Shown: positions 1-10,695, numbered from the stretch's first letter. The stretch: DNA of 64,000 nt from Moraxella canis (GCF_002014965.1 NZ_MUXT01000008.1:210753-274752), one strand, 5' to 3'. The notes: a model not told the origin generated them from the sequence alone. Made by a program: numbers and translations.

Positions 1-596
1 GGCGGCTCATGAGTGAGCATGCGTTGAGGTATAGGTGCCAAAATATCGCCAAAAAAAGTATTCTTATCCAAAATACTCACAAATTGGCTCAAAGAATTGG
101 CTTTTTTATATAAAACATAGTAAATACGCAGCATCGACAAAAACAGCGCAGTCAGCCGCTCATTTTCTATGACTGTATGATCAAGTAAGGATAATTGCCA
201 ACGAAAATTATTTAAGGTGTGCTCAACGAATTCTTTGATCTTAGCAGGATCTTCTGCATAATGATGATAATTATCAAAAAACGCAGCCCAGTCCATGCCC
301 TCATCTGTCAATGCCTGAGCTATCACGGTCAGGCATGAATCCATGATTTTTTGTTGCCAAATGGGTATCACGCCATTCAAGTGATGACGATTGTTCAAGT
401 CGTCATGATCATTGATGCGCAGTATCGTATGTCCTTGATTGAGCTGAAATAACAAAGCATCCTGCATGATATGATATAGCTCAAAGTCAGGCAGGCCAAG
501 CACGCACTCAGCGGCTAAAACCTGCTTTTTGGCATACCAGTGGTGATTGTCTTGTATGCGATCGGTCACATATCGGCTAATGATATCCCCTGCCAT
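1..596 (-). CDS. recD: RecBCD alpha subunit RecD, N-terminal part (runs off window start)
   Basis: An open frame starts at an ATG at 596 and stays open to the first base of the window, giving about 198 residues beginning MAGDIISRYV. It begins 35 bases after the recB stop codon on the same strand. That is the place of recD in gammaproteobacterial recBD units, where RecD is the fast 5'-3' helicase subunit of exonuclease V. The visible part matches only the poorly conserved helical N-terminal domain of RecD; the Walker A motif would lie beyond the window edge, so the call rests mainly on position. No stop codon or frameshift is visible in the part present. Confidence 0.65.
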   Translation of the reverse strand, partial: MAGDIISRYVTDRIQDNHHWYAKKQVLAAECVLGLPDFELYHIMQDALLFQLNQGHTILRINDHDDLNNRHHLNGVIPIWQQKIMDSCLTVIAQALTDEGMDWAAFFDNYHHYAEDPAKIKEFVEHTLNNFRWQLSLLDHTVIENERLTALFLSMLRIYYVLYKKANSLSQFVSILDKNTFFGDILAPIPQRMLTHEP

Positions 597-630
597 CTTA
601 TTATCTCTGCCATTAATAGTGAATTTTAAC

Positions 631-3600
631 TTATAAAATATCGTCAAGCGCCAAAATCAAAGACAGCGGCGGCTGCCAAAATAAACGCCCTGTATTTTCG
701 TCATCATCTTGAACACCGCGTAAAAAGACATATTCAACGCCGCCCAGATAATGTGCCTCATTACCCACATAGCCTTTTAAGCGAATCTTTAAAAGTCGAT
801 GCAGTGCCACTTGATAAATCGCAGCTTGTAGCCAATAGCCAACCTTATCCATCGCGGCACTCATGGCGTGATCATGATATTCATCAGGCGTACCACCCAA
901 GTAATTTGATTTATAATCCACAATAAAAAATCGCCCATCAGACTCATAAACCAAATCAATCTCACCGCGTAAATAACGATAACAGATGGTACGATAGTCA
1001 TCTTCAAGCAAGATCAGGTCTTTATCGCTGTGCGCTTTGAATACCTCATTGAGTCGGGCGATGCTAAAGCTGTCTCCAAGACCCAAAGTAAAGCTAAGCT
1101 CACGCAGCTGAGCAGTCATCGGCAGAGACATCAGCGAACGACGAGACGCCCTAAAAGGCGCATAGGCAAGCCGATCAATCCAAGCGACCAATTTATCATG
1201 ATCATTGGTTTGATCGCCAGAAGCATGGATGCGAGCGCCCGCCTGCCAAGTGGGTAAATAGCGCTCGGCAATGCCAAGTTTTCGCCCTTGTTCATTGATC
1301 ACCCCACTGATGATGTCATGGGCAGCCTGTGGTGATGCTGATTTTAGACGATCTGTTGGCAAAAATTGCATGACTTTATGCAAAAAATCACCTGCCACGC
1401 TGCCCTTAAAAAAACTTGCACGAATGTCATCAAGCTGATCAGGTGCAGCCGTATCGGTAATCACAGACAGCTGATCGATATCAGCTTCATCAGGGGGGAT
1501 GACAGACTTATCCAAGCGAGTGATCAGTGCGCTAAAGCTGGTCTTATGCTCTCCAAAAAACTGTGTCTTGGTCATCACCGCATCCCATGGCGCATAATTT
1601 TTGGCGATAGGGTTAGACAGCTGGTTTTGATAAGGCTGACTTAATAAATCTGCTTCAGTCATGGCGATCCAGCCCACGCAGTCTTTTAGCCTTTCTGGTA
1701 AGCTCAATGATTTTTCGCCTGCACAGTCAAGCCATTGATACAAAGGCATTTCTTTAGAATCTTTTTTAGATAAATCACCACCCACGATATATAGCTGTTC
1801 AGAAGCACGCGTCAATGCCACATAGCCCAAGCGTCTGAGTTCATCAATCAATTCTTGACGATTGATATCGTGATAATAACTTTCATCAATGAGATTACCT
1901 TGACTTATACTTAAGCGACGCTGAAAATTATGATCACTATAAGGATAGATCGTCAAGCCATTGTCATTTCTTGGCTTTTCATCCACCCCTATCACATACA
2001 CGATAGGAAATTCAAGTCCTTTTGATTTATGAATGGTCATCAAATTCACGCCGCTTTCGCTAGGTAGGATAGGACGCTTATTATAGCCATCAACATCAGC
2101 GCTCATCTGTTTATGATACCAAGCAATTAAGCGCATCTCATGCAGCTGCGATTGTTCACTGACCAATGCCACCAATCGCTCAAGATCCGCCAAATAACGC
2201 TCTCCTTGAGTGGCTGCCTTAAGCCAAGGCGATTTGTCGTGATCGCTATCGATGGGCGAATGATAAAACGCATAGGCAAGTGCTGATGACACCCCATATC
2301 TTTGCCATCTTTCGTATGATTTTTTTAGATAAGTTAAAATATAAGTTTTTAGGTTTTGGGCATCTGACGGCGCATCACTCAAATCCTGCTCATTTGGCTC
2401 GATGATAGCCATCGCTTGCTTGAGCGTCATGCCCACCAAACGTGAGACCAAAAATTTGCCCAAGTTTTCGCTATGGTTTGGCTGTACCATCGCGATAATG
2501 AGCGCCAAAAGATCGTCCGCCGCTTGAGTCATAAAGACATTAATTTCTTTGGGGATGACCGCTGGAATCTTCAGATGGTCAAGCTTGCTTTTTATCTTAT
2601 CTAGCGCATCGGATGTACGCCCAAGTACCGCGATGTGCTTTGGCAGGATCTTTTGACCATGCAGCGTATGATCACCTTGTAAAATGGTGTTGATGTGCTG
2701 AGCAATTTTTTCAGCTCTTTTGTCGGCTTTTTGATTACCTTCGATATGATCAAAATGCAGCACCGCCACGGGATGATTGCCATAATAATCAGCATAGGCA
2801 TCAGCTTGCCACTGGATACCACCGCTGTCTTTGTGCGCTTGGATCTGCTGATAAAAAATCCCTTGACCCAAATTTGCATGATTGGCGATGCCCTCTTGAC
2901 CGTTATTTTCAAACCATGCATTGAGCGCCTCAATCAGTGCCTTGCTTGAGCGGCGATTCACCGTCAAAGACAGCGACTGATCGATCAGCGGCGCTTTGAT
3001 GAGCGCATCTTGGTTGCCATAGTGCTTGATCAAATTATAATTGGCAACATCACCGCCCCGAAAGCGATAAATTGCCTGCTTAGGATCTCCAACCAATAGC
3101 AAAAACCCTCGGGGCAGTTTCGGTTTATCGCCGCCGATTTGCTCATAGCGGATAAGACTTTTGTGATAATGGGCGATCTCAGTGAGATAGACCCGCTCAA
3201 TGAGCTCAACTTGTAGCCCATTGACATCTTGAGACTCATCAATCAAAGCCACAGGATAATGATGGCGAATGTGCCGCGCAAGTGCAGGGCTATTGCCAAG
3301 CGCTTCATTCAATCTCACCATTTGCAAGGTAAATGTGGTCTGATTCTGTGTTTCAAGCCGTTGGGCGATCTGATTTTTTGCACTTACAATGATGTGTCGG
3401 CAGATGTGCTCATGATACAGCTTGGCTTGCTCACCAAGAGCGGTATAAAGATTAGCAATATCACTGAGCGCTTGAAGTGGCAGCGCCATAAATTGATGCA
3501 TATCGCTTGGATTTGCGCTTTTATTAAAAATTTGCCACTCTTTTTCAGCCGCTTTAGTGATGCTATCAATCAGCTTAAGCGCGTCATCATCCACAAAATT

Positions 3601-4578
3601 AACAAACAGCGCCCCATGTTTTTGGATCAAAGACAACACATGTGGCAGATGATGAATCTGTTTGCCAAAGCCTAGACTTTGGTTCATGGACACGCTTTTA
3701 CGAAAATCAGCATCAAAATATGGCGTAAATCCTGTAAAATCAGTGTTTAAAATTTGGTCAATCACTGTTTGGGCTGAGCTAATATCTGCATCTGCAGGCA
3801 TATTCAGCTCATCAATGGGCGCAGAATAAAAGTCGATGGCTTTATTGACGATACTTGCGACCGCAGCCACTTGACTAAAAAAATTCGGATAAAACGCTTT
3901 GAAGATTTGATAAAATTCAGGATGGGCGTGCTTTAGCCTGACTTCTTCGGCGCGTAGCTCATCATGGACGATGGCGGCGACTTTTTGTTCAGCATGATTC
4001 AAAATCTCCATGCCAGACTGATGACCGATTTGGGCGGCAAATTCATTAAGCCATTTTTGGGCAAGGCTATCTAGCGTGCCAACAAACAGCTTATCCAAAG
4101 AAGTCAGTAAAAGCCCTGTACGATAAATCACTTCATTTAAGAACGTCGCTGGCTGAGATAGGATAAATTCAAGTAAACGCTCATTGATGGGATCGGCGGC
4201 GTCATGCCCAGCTTCAGTGGCGCGCGTGATGATCTGATCCATGGGCGCCGCCCCGTCAAACCACTCAGGCTGTGTGCTCGCCATACCCTGCAGCCAGCGC
4301 ACCAACCCATAAAAGCTGTGCAGCCGCTCACTGATGCGCTCTTGCATCTCGGCGGCAGCTGCCCGAGTGAATGTCGTAGCGATGATGCGCTCAGGTGGAT
4401 ATTTTTTTTCAATTAATAGCCGTAAAATAATCCCCGTCAGCGTCCAAGTCTTGCCAGTACCTGCCGAAGCTTCGATCAAATACGCTTGCTCAAGCGTGCA
4501 TTGCAAGGCGGCGATTTGCTCAGTTTGTTCAGAATGTTTGGGTGCTGTCGGCAGCGTAGGCAAGATAATATCGGTCAT
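631..4578 (-). CDS. recB: Exodeoxyribonuclease V beta subunit RecB
   Basis: RecB is the 3'-5' helicase and nuclease subunit of RecBCD, which processes double-strand breaks and loads RecA at Chi-type sites. The 1315-residue length is slightly longer than the E. coli protein (1180). A UvrD-type helicase core starts with the Walker A motif ASAGTGKT at residues 37-44, and later blocks include LIDESQDVN, VGDPKQAIYRFRGGD and VALTRASEQLYIV. The C-terminal nuclease domain carries the RecB signature IDLVYES...FIVDYKSNYLG near residue 1220, with the catalytic Asp and Lys intact, so the enzyme looks active. It is followed at once by the recD start. recC is not in the window. Confidence 0.95.
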   Translation of the reverse strand: MTDIILPTLPTAPKHSEQTEQIAALQCTLEQAYLIEASAGTGKTWTLTGIILRLLIEKKYPPERIIATTFTRAAAAEMQERISERLHSFYGLVRWLQGMASTQPEWFDGAAPMDQIITRATEAGHDAADPINERLLEFILSQPATFLNEVIYRTGLLLTSLDKLFVGTLDSLAQKWLNEFAAQIGHQSGMEILNHAEQKVAAIVHDELRAEEVRLKHAHPEFYQIFKAFYPNFFSQVAAVASIVNKAIDFYSAPIDELNMPADADISSAQTVIDQILNTDFTGFTPYFDADFRKSVSMNQSLGFGKQIHHLPHVLSLIQKHGALFVNFVDDDALKLIDSITKAAEKEWQIFNKSANPSDMHQFMALPLQALSDIANLYTALGEQAKLYHEHICRHIIVSAKNQIAQRLETQNQTTFTLQMVRLNEALGNSPALARHIRHHYPVALIDESQDVNGLQVELIERVYLTEIAHYHKSLIRYEQIGGDKPKLPRGFLLLVGDPKQAIYRFRGGDVANYNLIKHYGNQDALIKAPLIDQSLSLTVNRRSSKALIEALNAWFENNGQEGIANHANLGQGIFYQQIQAHKDSGGIQWQADAYADYYGNHPVAVLHFDHIEGNQKADKRAEKIAQHINTILQGDHTLHGQKILPKHIAVLGRTSDALDKIKSKLDHLKIPAVIPKEINVFMTQAADDLLALIIAMVQPNHSENLGKFLVSRLVGMTLKQAMAIIEPNEQDLSDAPSDAQNLKTYILTYLKKSYERWQRYGVSSALAYAFYHSPIDSDHDKSPWLKAATQGERYLADLERLVALVSEQSQLHEMRLIAWYHKQMSADVDGYNKRPILPSESGVNLMTIHKSKGLEFPIVYVIGVDEKPRNDNGLTIYPYSDHNFQRRLSISQGNLIDESYYHDINRQELIDELRRLGYVALTRASEQLYIVGGDLSKKDSKEMPLYQWLDCAGEKSLSLPERLKDCVGWIAMTEADLLSQPYQNQLSNPIAKNYAPWDAVMTKTQFFGEHKTSFSALITRLDKSVIPPDEADIDQLSVITDTAAPDQLDDIRASFFKGSVAGDFLHKVMQFLPTDRLKSASPQAAHDIISGVINEQGRKLGIAERYLPTWQAGARIHASGDQTNDHDKLVAWIDRLAYAPFRASRRSLMSLPMTAQLRELSFTLGLGDSFSIARLNEVFKAHSDKDLILLEDDYRTICYRYLRGEIDLVYESDGRFFIVDYKSNYLGGTPDEYHDHAMSAAMDKVGYWLQAAIYQVALHRLLKIRLKGYVGNEAHYLGGVEYVFLRGVQDDDENTGRLFWQPPLSLILALDDIL

Positions 4579-4647
4579 TGCTGTATCTGGTTGCGTCGGT
4601 TTTAGTATTTTAGCAAATATGCGCCCAAAATCCAGTCCGACTTTATA

Positions 4648-5253
4648 TTAAGTAAGCAGACCAAGCGCATCAAAAACCTGTCGATAAACATCGGCTTTTT
4701 TATCGATCGCCAAAGGATACGCCCGTGATGATGACGGCAAGCGGTATAAATCAATGCACCGATTGGCGATCAACAGCTGCACCTGCTCACCGATTTTGGG
4801 CGTTTTTTGGCTGGTGAATTGCTGACATAAAACTTCGGTGGCTTTTTCACCAGTGGTGATCACAGCGTGGCACTGCGGCAGCTGCCTAAGTATGCTTTCG
4901 ATATCCATGGGCGTTATGATCTGTAAAAACTGATCAGAAGCATTGTCTTTTTGGCGGATCACCTGATAAGCCGTATCACCGATGGCGATGCCTGCACTCA
5001 CCAAAAATTTTTCAATCTCATCTTGATAAAAGGTTTTGTTGGCTTTATCAATAAATCGCTCAGCATCACCAAAAAACACCAAGCCCAAAATGCGCCACAT
5101 ATCATTATTATAATTTGGATAATAAAATGGCATTTTCCAGCGCTCAGGCGGCGGCGGAAAGCTGCCAAGCATCATCACGCGCGCATTGGGCGGTATGAAA
5201 GGCGGTAAAGGGTGTGTATGGATCGTTTTTGTCGTCATAGGCTCATTAAACAT
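4648..5253 (-). CDS. Uracil-DNA glycosylase superfamily protein
   Basis: The 201-residue protein has the look of the uracil-DNA-glycosylase fold as in Mug/family-type DNA glycosylases: an N-terminal motif MMLGSFPPPPERWKMPFYY near residue 28 (the glycine-rich catalytic strand of the superfamily) and a C-terminal segment LPSSSRAYPLAI (His/Asn loop region replaced by Ser-rich residues). It probably removes a damaged base or is a degenerate relative; substrate cannot be read from the sequence. It lies between uvrB and recB on the same strand, which suits a repair role. Two starts are possible (residues 1 and 6, MTTKTIHTH); neither has a strong ribosome site. A perfect hairpin lies just upstream (5260-5289). 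Confidence 0.7.
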   Translation of the reverse strand: MFNEPMTTKTIHTHPLPPFIPPNARVMMLGSFPPPPERWKMPFYYPNYNNDMWRILGLVFFGDAERFIDKANKTFYQDEIEKFLVSAGIAIGDTAYQVIRQKDNASDQFLQIITPMDIESILRQLPQCHAVITTGEKATEVLCQQFTSQKTPKIGEQVQLLIANRCIDLYRLPSSSRAYPLAIDKKADVYRQVFDALGLLT

Positions 5254-5259
5254 GGATTT

Positions 5260-5289
5260 GTCTTTACTTTATACTTAAAAAGTAAAGAC
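5260..5289 (-). promoter_or_regulatory. Perfect 11-bp hairpin between uvrB and the glycosylase gene
   Basis: GTCTTTACTTT (5260-5270) pairs perfectly with AAAGTAAAGAC (5279-5289) around an 8-base loop. It sits 15 bases after the uvrB stop and 6 bases before the next start. There is no U-tract after the stem, so it is not a standard intrinsic terminator. It may be an operator, an mRNA stabiliser or a processing site; a TATAAA-like box lies inside it on the minus strand. Confidence 0.4.
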
Positions 5290-5304
5290 ATCGTGATTAT
5301 AAGT

Positions 5305-7419
5305 TTATTTGACCAAAAGTTCTTTGAGTGCAATGACTGTATCACGCACTTTTGCAGCTTCTTCAAATTTTAGCTCGCGTGATAATGCCTGCATTTGTTT
5401 TTCTAAGCGAGCGATTTCTTTGGCGAGCAGCTTTGGCGAATGTAGGATATTTTCATCCACGCCTGCCAGCGCTTCAGATAAAATAATCTGCACCACTTCG
5501 GTATTTTCATCATCACCTGTATCAATTTTATCAGTGATGGCGCGGCTCGCTGACTTGGGCGTGATGCCATGCGCTTCGTTGAAGGCGATTTGCTTGGCGC
5601 GTCGTCGCTCGGTCTCATCGATGGCTTTTTGCATACTTGGCGTGATGGTATCGGCATATAAGATGGCTTTACCATTCACATGCCGAGCTGCCCTACCGAT
5701 GGTCTGTATCAGTGAACGCTCCGAACGCAAAAACCCTTCTTTGTCGGCATCAAAAATCGCCACAAGGCTCACTTCAGGCATATCAAGACCTTCACGAAGT
5801 AAGTTGATCCCCACCAGCACATCATAAATGCCTGTGCGCAGCTCATGAATGATTTTCATGCGCTCAACGGTATCGATGTCTGAGTGCAAATATGCCACCT
5901 TGATGCCGTATTCCTTGAGATAACTGGTCAAATCTTCTGCCATACGCTTGGTTAGCGTTGTGATCAGTACGCGCTCATCCAAAGGCTTTCTTAAGTTAAT
6001 CTCACCCAGCACATCATCCACCTGAGTAAGCACAGGGCGAATCTCAAGCACAGGATCGACCAAGCCCGTTGGGCGCACCACCTGCTCGACGACTTGCTCG
6101 GATTTTTCAAGTTCATAATTGGCTGGCGTGGCAGACACATAGATGGTGGCAGGCGAGATACGCTCCCATTCCTCAAACTTCATGGGTCTGTTATCCATGG
6201 CGCTTGGCAGACGAAAACCATATTGTACCAGCGTCTCTTTGCGGCTTTTATCACCTTTATACATCGCACCGATTTGTGGCACAGTGACGTGACTTTCATC
6301 AATGAACAGCAGTGCATCCGATGGAATATAGTCAAACAATGTCGGCGGTGCTTCGCCTGCAGGTCTGCCAGACAGATGGCGAGAATAGTTTTCAATACCG
6401 TTACAATAGCCGAGCTGCTGAATCATCTCAAGATCGTATTGAGTGCGCTCTTTGATGCGCTGCGCTTCGATAAGTTTATCATTAGCACGAAAATATTCTA
6501 GCCTTTGGGCAAGCTCTTCTTTGATCGTGGCGCTGGCAGCTTCTAGCTTTTCTTTTGGGGTGACATAGTGTGATTTGGGATAAATGGTGATGCGTGGCAC
6601 GGATTTGATATTTTTACCAGTCAGTGGATCAAACCAAGTGATTTTTTCCACTTCATCATCAAACATAGAAATGCGCACCGCCAAGCTTTCACTTTCGGCA
6701 GGATATACATCCAAAGTCTCCCCACGCAAGCGATAAGTACCGCGCCCAAAGTCCAGCTCATTGCGCTCATATTGCAGCTCAACAAGCCTTTTTATCATCG
6801 CATCTCGATGTACCCGATCGCCGACGACGATATGAAGTAGCATTTTTAGATAGCTTTCAGGATCGCCCAGACCATAAATGGCTGACACAGACGCCACAAT
6901 GATGGCATCACGCCGCTCTAGCAAAGCACGCGTCGCCGATAAGCGCATCTGATCAATATGATCATTGATGGCGCTGTCTTTTTCGATAAAAGTATCGCTG
7001 GCAGGCACATAGGCTTCGGGCTGATAATAATCATAATAACTGACAAAATATTCGACCGCATTATGTGGAAAAAATGCCTTAAATTCGCCATACAGCTGAG
7101 CTGCCAAAGTCTTATTATGCGCCATAATAATGGCAGGACGCCCGCTCTCGGCGATCACCTTTGCCATGGTATAGGTTTTACCTGATCCTGTGACGCCTAA
7201 CAAAAGCTGCCCACGCATACCCGATTCAATCCCTTTGACGAGTTTGGAGATCGCCGCAGGCTGATCCCCTGATGGCTCAAAGTCGGTCACCATGTCAAAG
7301 GCTTGGCTTGAGATTTGAGTTCCTGACACATTCACGCCAGTAAGCTGAGCTTTTTCTTGGAGCTCGCGAGCCAGCTGATTGGTTTGACGTTCGGCTCTGG
7401 AAGTTTCGGGCAGTCGCAT
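5305..7419 (-). CDS. uvrB: Excinuclease ABC subunit B (UvrB)
   Basis: UvrB verifies DNA damage handed over by UvrA and recruits UvrC for dual incision in nucleotide excision repair. The Walker A motif GVTGSGKT is at residues 75-82, the beta-hairpin segment [12 protein letters not shown] follows, helicase motifs include [11 protein letters not shown] and [13 protein letters not shown], and the C-terminal UVR coiled coil ([13 protein letters not shown] to the end), which binds UvrC, is present. The length of 704 residues is about 30-40 longer than usual because of a Gln/Glu/Arg-rich N-terminal extension before the conserved [10 protein letters not shown]. It is separated from the gene before it by a strong terminator, so it is probably transcribed from its own promoter within 7420-7457. 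Confidence 0.97.
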   Translation of the reverse strand: MRLPETSRAERQTNQLARELQEKAQLTGVNVSGTQISSQAFDMVTDFEPSGDQPAAISKLVKGIESGMRGQLLLGVTGSGKTYTMAKVIAESGRPAIIMAHNKTLAAQLYGEFKAFFPHNAVEYFVSYYDYYQPEAYVPASDTFIEKDSAINDHIDQMRLSATRALLERRDAIIVASVSAIYGLGDPESYLKMLLHIVVGDRVHRDAMIKRLVELQYERNELDFGRGTYRLRGETLDVYPAESESLAVRISMFDDEVEKITWFDPLTGKNIKSVPRITIYPKSHYVTPKEKLEAASATIKEELAQRLEYFRANDKLIEAQRIKERTQYDLEMIQQLGYCNGIENYSRHLSGRPAGEAPPTLFDYIPSDALLFIDESHVTVPQIGAMYKGDKSRKETLVQYGFRLPSAMDNRPMKFEEWERISPATIYVSATPANYELEKSEQVVEQVVRPTGLVDPVLEIRPVLTQVDDVLGEINLRKPLDERVLITTLTKRMAEDLTSYLKEYGIKVAYLHSDIDTVERMKIIHELRTGIYDVLVGINLLREGLDMPEVSLVAIFDADKEGFLRSERSLIQTIGRAARHVNGKAILYADTITPSMQKAIDETERRRAKQIAFNEAHGITPKSASRAITDKIDTGDDENTEVVQIILSEALAGVDENILHSPKLLAKEIARLEKQMQALSRELKFEEAAKVRDTVIALKELLVK

Positions 7420-7457
7420 AATGGATTCTTTTTCTTCTTTAAACAGTTAAATCAACA

Positions 7458-7493
7458 AAAACCCCATTATCATGGGGGTGATAATGGGGTTTT
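7458..7493 (-). terminator. Intrinsic terminator after the MltB-type transglycosylase gene
   Basis: A 15-bp perfect stem, AAAACCCCATTATCA (7458-7472) with its complement (7479-7493), closes a 6-base loop and is followed on the minus strand by a T-rich run. It lies 48 bases past the stop of the 7542-8873 gene. Since the arms themselves start and end in A and T runs, it could act in both directions. Confidence 0.85.
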
Positions 7494-7541
7494 GCAAGGG
7501 CAATTATCCTCAGTCAAAAATGGCTAATGATACAAATAAGC

Positions 7542-8873
7542 TTACCAAATCAAATTACCTGCGGTGCGCTGACTGATAAAGCCGTCTGGCACTTGACCAT
7601 TGGCAGCTTGCCAGCGTGCAAAGGCACGGCGCGTATTACTGCCCGCCACACCATCAATACCTTGAGTATCAAAGCCTTGTGTGGTTAAGTTACGCTGAAG
7701 GGTCAAAATTTGGCTTCTTGACAATGGCTGCTCATGACGTGGCCAAGATTGAATTAACCCAGAACCGCCTGCGATTTGCTTGGCTAATAATGACACACCC
7801 AAGGCATAGCTTGATGAGTTATTATACACTCGAATGACATCAAAATTTTTGGTGAGCAATAAAGCTGGTCCGTATTGACCTGCAGGCAGCCACAGCTCAG
7901 CTTCATGTGCGCCGCCAAAATATTCGCCACTTGTACTGACCAATCCAGATGCCTTCCAAGCATCAAGACTGCGCTTGGTATTTAGCTGCGAGAAGTCAAA
8001 CCCAGCAGGCAACCGTACCTCATAAAAAGGCTGCAAGCCGCGCACCCATCCAGCATTTGCCAGATAACTTGCAGTGGACGTTAAAGCATCTTGGCGGCTC
8101 CAAGGGTCTTTACGTCCATCACCATTACCATCGACGCCCTCTTGCATCCATGTGGTCGGGATGAACTGAGTATGTCCCATACCACCTGCCCATGAGCCCT
8201 GCAGCTGAGATGCTGTCACATCACCACGCTCAATCATTCGAACCATAGAAATCAGCTGACTTTCAGCAAATTCACGGCGGCGACCATCATAAGCCAGGCT
8301 TGATAACGCATTCACCAAATCCATACTGCCCATGCCGGCACCGTATGATGACTCCATACCCCAAATGGCAGTGGTGATCTCTTTTGGTATACCATAGATG
8401 GATTCAGCTGAGGTCAAGATGCTGAGATTTTCATTTAATTTAGATTTACCTTGACGGATGCGATTTGAAGAGGCGGCTGACTCGACATACTCCCAAGGCA
8501 TTTTGGTAAATTCAGCTTGGCTACGATCCAAATCAATCACGCGCTGACTTAGCATTGCGCCCGCCATCAATGAATTTAAAAGATTGGGATTGACACCTTG
8601 AGATACCGCGCGATGCATAAAGTCACTTTTCCACTCACCAAAGCTGCCATATTGAAACTCAATGCCGGCACTTGGTTTAGTCACTGTAGGCGTTTGAACC
8701 ACAACAGGTGGCGCTTTTTGGACGACAACAGGCGGCTTGGTTGTCGGCTGAGGCGTGGCTTGCACCACTTTGATTGGCGCACGATCAGGGATGGGCTGTG
8801 ATGCACAAGATGCCAAAAGCAGCGCCGAAATCGTCAAAGGTAGGGCTGACCAAGGAAAGGATTTTTTTGTCAT
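7542..8873 (-). CDS. Lytic murein transglycosylase, MltB family lipoprotein
   Basis: The enzyme cleaves the MurNAc-GlcNAc bond of peptidoglycan to give anhydro-MurNAc ends, acting at the inner face of the outer membrane. A lipoprotein signal ends at the lipobox LLAS-C23. A Pro/Val-rich linker (about 30-68) leads to the SLT_2 catalytic domain, in which WGMESSYGAGMG carries the catalytic Glu174. The C-terminal 60 residues form a peptidoglycan-binding domain of the PG_binding_1 type. I start at 8873 (MTKKS) because GGAAA lies six bases upstream; the longer frame would need a TTG start. MltB-like proteins with this domain pair are common in Moraxellaceae and Pseudomonas. It is monocistronic, bounded by a terminator downstream and 290 bases upstream. 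Confidence 0.9.
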   Translation of the reverse strand: MTKKSFPWSALPLTISALLLASCASQPIPDRAPIKVVQATPQPTTKPPVVVQKAPPVVVQTPTVTKPSAGIEFQYGSFGEWKSDFMHRAVSQGVNPNLLNSLMAGAMLSQRVIDLDRSQAEFTKMPWEYVESAASSNRIRQGKSKLNENLSILTSAESIYGIPKEITTAIWGMESSYGAGMGSMDLVNALSSLAYDGRRREFAESQLISMVRMIERGDVTASQLQGSWAGGMGHTQFIPTTWMQEGVDGNGDGRKDPWSRQDALTSTASYLANAGWVRGLQPFYEVRLPAGFDFSQLNTKRSLDAWKASGLVSTSGEYFGGAHEAELWLPAGQYGPALLLTKNFDVIRVYNNSSSYALGVSLLAKQIAGGSGLIQSWPRHEQPLSRSQILTLQRNLTTQGFDTQGIDGVAGSNTRRAFARWQAANGQVPDGFISQRTAGNLIW

Positions 8874-9040
8874 AAGTATTTCCAACAATGTCTATGAATC
8901 ATATGCCAAATCACTTTAGCAAGAATCAGGCAAAAAGTCGATCATTATCACATAAAATGAGCAAAATTTTTACAGCTTGTGGCTAATCATAAAATGATAA
9001 CGGATAAGTTTAACTGCTTAATGACATCTGTCAAATAAAA

Positions 9041-9069
9041 AACAGCGCCAAATCAATTTTGACGCTGTT
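9041..9069 (-). terminator. Terminator of the pyrD-cvpA-purF unit
   Basis: AACAGCGCCAAA (9041-9052) pairs with TTTGACGCTGTT (9058-9069) with one G-T wobble and a 5-base loop. On the minus strand the stem is followed by TTTTTTATTT. It lies about 100 bases after the purF stop because a 70-base duplicated unit intervenes. Confidence 0.75.
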
Positions 9070-9172
9070 TTACTCTTTTTTAATCTTTATAATCTCTACA
9101 CTTAGAAGAACTATTATCTATTGACATGTCGTTACTGTTTTACTCTTTTTTAATCTTTATAATCTCTACACT
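9065..9172. repeat. 38-bp direct repeat, two copies, 70-bp period
   Basis: The same 38 bases occur at 9065-9102 and 9135-9172. The second copy includes the last codon-plus-stop of purF (stop at 9166-9168), while the first is noncoding and overlaps the terminator stem. This looks like a local tandem duplication of the purF 3' end. Confidence 0.9.
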
Positions 9173-10695
9173 GCAGAGACACCTGTCATATCAACAGGCG
9201 TATCAACTAAGGTCACGCCTTTGTCTTTGACGGCATCATTTCGTTTATTTTGAAGATCGGTTAAATAGGCTTCATCGATATTACCTGCGATATATTTGCC
9301 ATCAAAAACCGAACAATCGAAACCATCCACTCGGCTGTGCTTGGTGTCGCTGACCGCTTCAATCAAATCGTCTAAGTCTTGGAAAATTAAACGATCCGCA
9401 CCGATAATCTCGCGCACTTCCTCAACACTGCGACCCGATGAGATCAGCTCACTACGCACAGGCATATCAATACCATAGACATTCGGATACATCACCGGCG
9501 GCGCTGCTGACGCAAAAAAGACATTTTTGGCGCCCGCATCGCGCGCCATCTGAATGATCTCATAGCACGTGGTGCCGCGCACGATTGAGTCATCGACCAA
9601 AAGCACGTTTTTGTTTTTAAATTCTAGTGGTACGGCGTTTAGTTTTTGGCGTACGCTTTTTTTGCGCTGCTGCTGACCTGGCATGATAAAAGTGCGACCG
9701 ATATAGCGATTTTTATTAAAACCTTCACGATACTTGACATTCAAACGCACCGCCAATTCAAGCGCTGAGTTTCTTGATGTATCTGGAATTGGAATCACCA
9801 CATCAATACCATGATCTTCACCCCACTCGCGCAAAATTTGATCTGCCAATTTTTCACCCATACGCATCCGCGCTTTATGAACGGAAATGTTATCAATGAT
9901 CGAATCAGGACGCGCAAAATACACATATTCAAAGATACAAGGCGTATATTGCCCTTCTTCGACTGGCACGCACTGATGTGTATGGAGGCTGTGATTTAGA
10001 TCAATAAAAATCGCTTCACCAGGTGCAATGTCTCTGACTACCTCAAAGCCCAATGCCTGCAAAGCCACTGACTCTGATGCCACCATATACTCTATGCCTT
10101 TTTCGGTCAATCGGCGTCCATAAATCAATGGGCGAATGCCGTTAGGATCGCGAAATGCCACCAATCCATGACCCGTAATCAAAGCCACCACACCAAAGGC
10201 ACCTTCACAGCGTTTATACAGCTTGGTCAGCGCCTCAAAGATGTCGCCAGACGCCAAAGCGGGCTTGGTGAATTTTTGGAGCTCATGCGCAAAAATATTT
10301 AGCAATACTTCAGAATCCGACTGAGTATTTAGATGACGGCGATCTTCTTCGTACAGCTCACGAGCCAATTTTTCAGCATTGGTCAAGTTGCCATTATGTG
10401 CCAAAGTAATGCCATAAGGCGAGTTGACATATAAAGGCTGAGCTTCTGCGGTGCTAGAAGTGCCAGCTGTCGGATAGCGCACATGACCGATGCCGCAGTT
10501 ACCCACCAAGCGCACCATATGCTGATTCAAGAATACATCGCGCACCATGCCATTATCTTTACGCAGATAGAAGCGATTGTCTTTTAGGGTGACAATGCCT
10601 GCTGCGTCTTGACCGCGGTGCTGTAGCATGGTTAAGCCATCATACAACATTTGATTGACGGGTTCATGCGCCATGACGCCGATTACACCACACAT
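9166..10695 (-). CDS. purF: Amidophosphoribosyltransferase (PurF)
   Basis: PurF makes 5-phosphoribosylamine from PRPP and glutamine, the committed step of purine synthesis. The frame opens with MCGVIGV, so Cys2 becomes the N-terminal glutaminase nucleophile after Met removal. The phosphoribosyltransferase domain shows the PRPP loop [14 protein letters not shown] near residue 360. The length of 509 is typical. A clear GGAG ribosome site precedes the start. It follows cvpA by 65 bases, the same pairing as in E. coli, and here pyrD is the first gene, so purine and pyrimidine synthesis share one transcript. The last codons overlap the duplicated 38-bp sequence described separately. Confidence 0.97.
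   Translation of the reverse strand: MCGVIGVMAHEPVNQMLYDGLTMLQHRGQDAAGIVTLKDNRFYLRKDNGMVRDVFLNQHMVRLVGNCGIGHVRYPTAGTSSTAEAQPLYVNSPYGITLAHNGNLTNAEKLARELYEEDRRHLNTQSDSEVLLNIFAHELQKFTKPALASGDIFEALTKLYKRCEGAFGVVALITGHGLVAFRDPNGIRPLIYGRRLTEKGIEYMVASESVALQALGFEVVRDIAPGEAIFIDLNHSLHTHQCVPVEEGQYTPCIFEYVYFARPDSIIDNISVHKARMRMGEKLADQILREWGEDHGIDVVIPIPDTSRNSALELAVRLNVKYREGFNKNRYIGRTFIMPGQQQRKKSVRQKLNAVPLEFKNKNVLLVDDSIVRGTTCYEIIQMARDAGAKNVFFASAAPPVMYPNVYGIDMPVRSELISSGRSVEEVREIIGADRLIFQDLDDLIEAVSDTKHSRVDGFDCSVFDGKYIAGNIDEAYLTDLQNKRNDAVKDKGVTLVDTPVDMTGVSAV

Noticed and set aside
3229..3675. A 148-codon plus-strand frame inside recB
   Set aside because: It lies antisense in the middle of a strongly conserved recB and has no ribosome site, signal or recognisable motif; it is a shadow of the other strand.
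9065..9172. The 38-bp repeat as insertion-sequence ends or an attachment site
   Set aside because: The copies are direct, 32 bases apart with no coding content between them, and the repeat contains the purF stop; a local duplication explains it.
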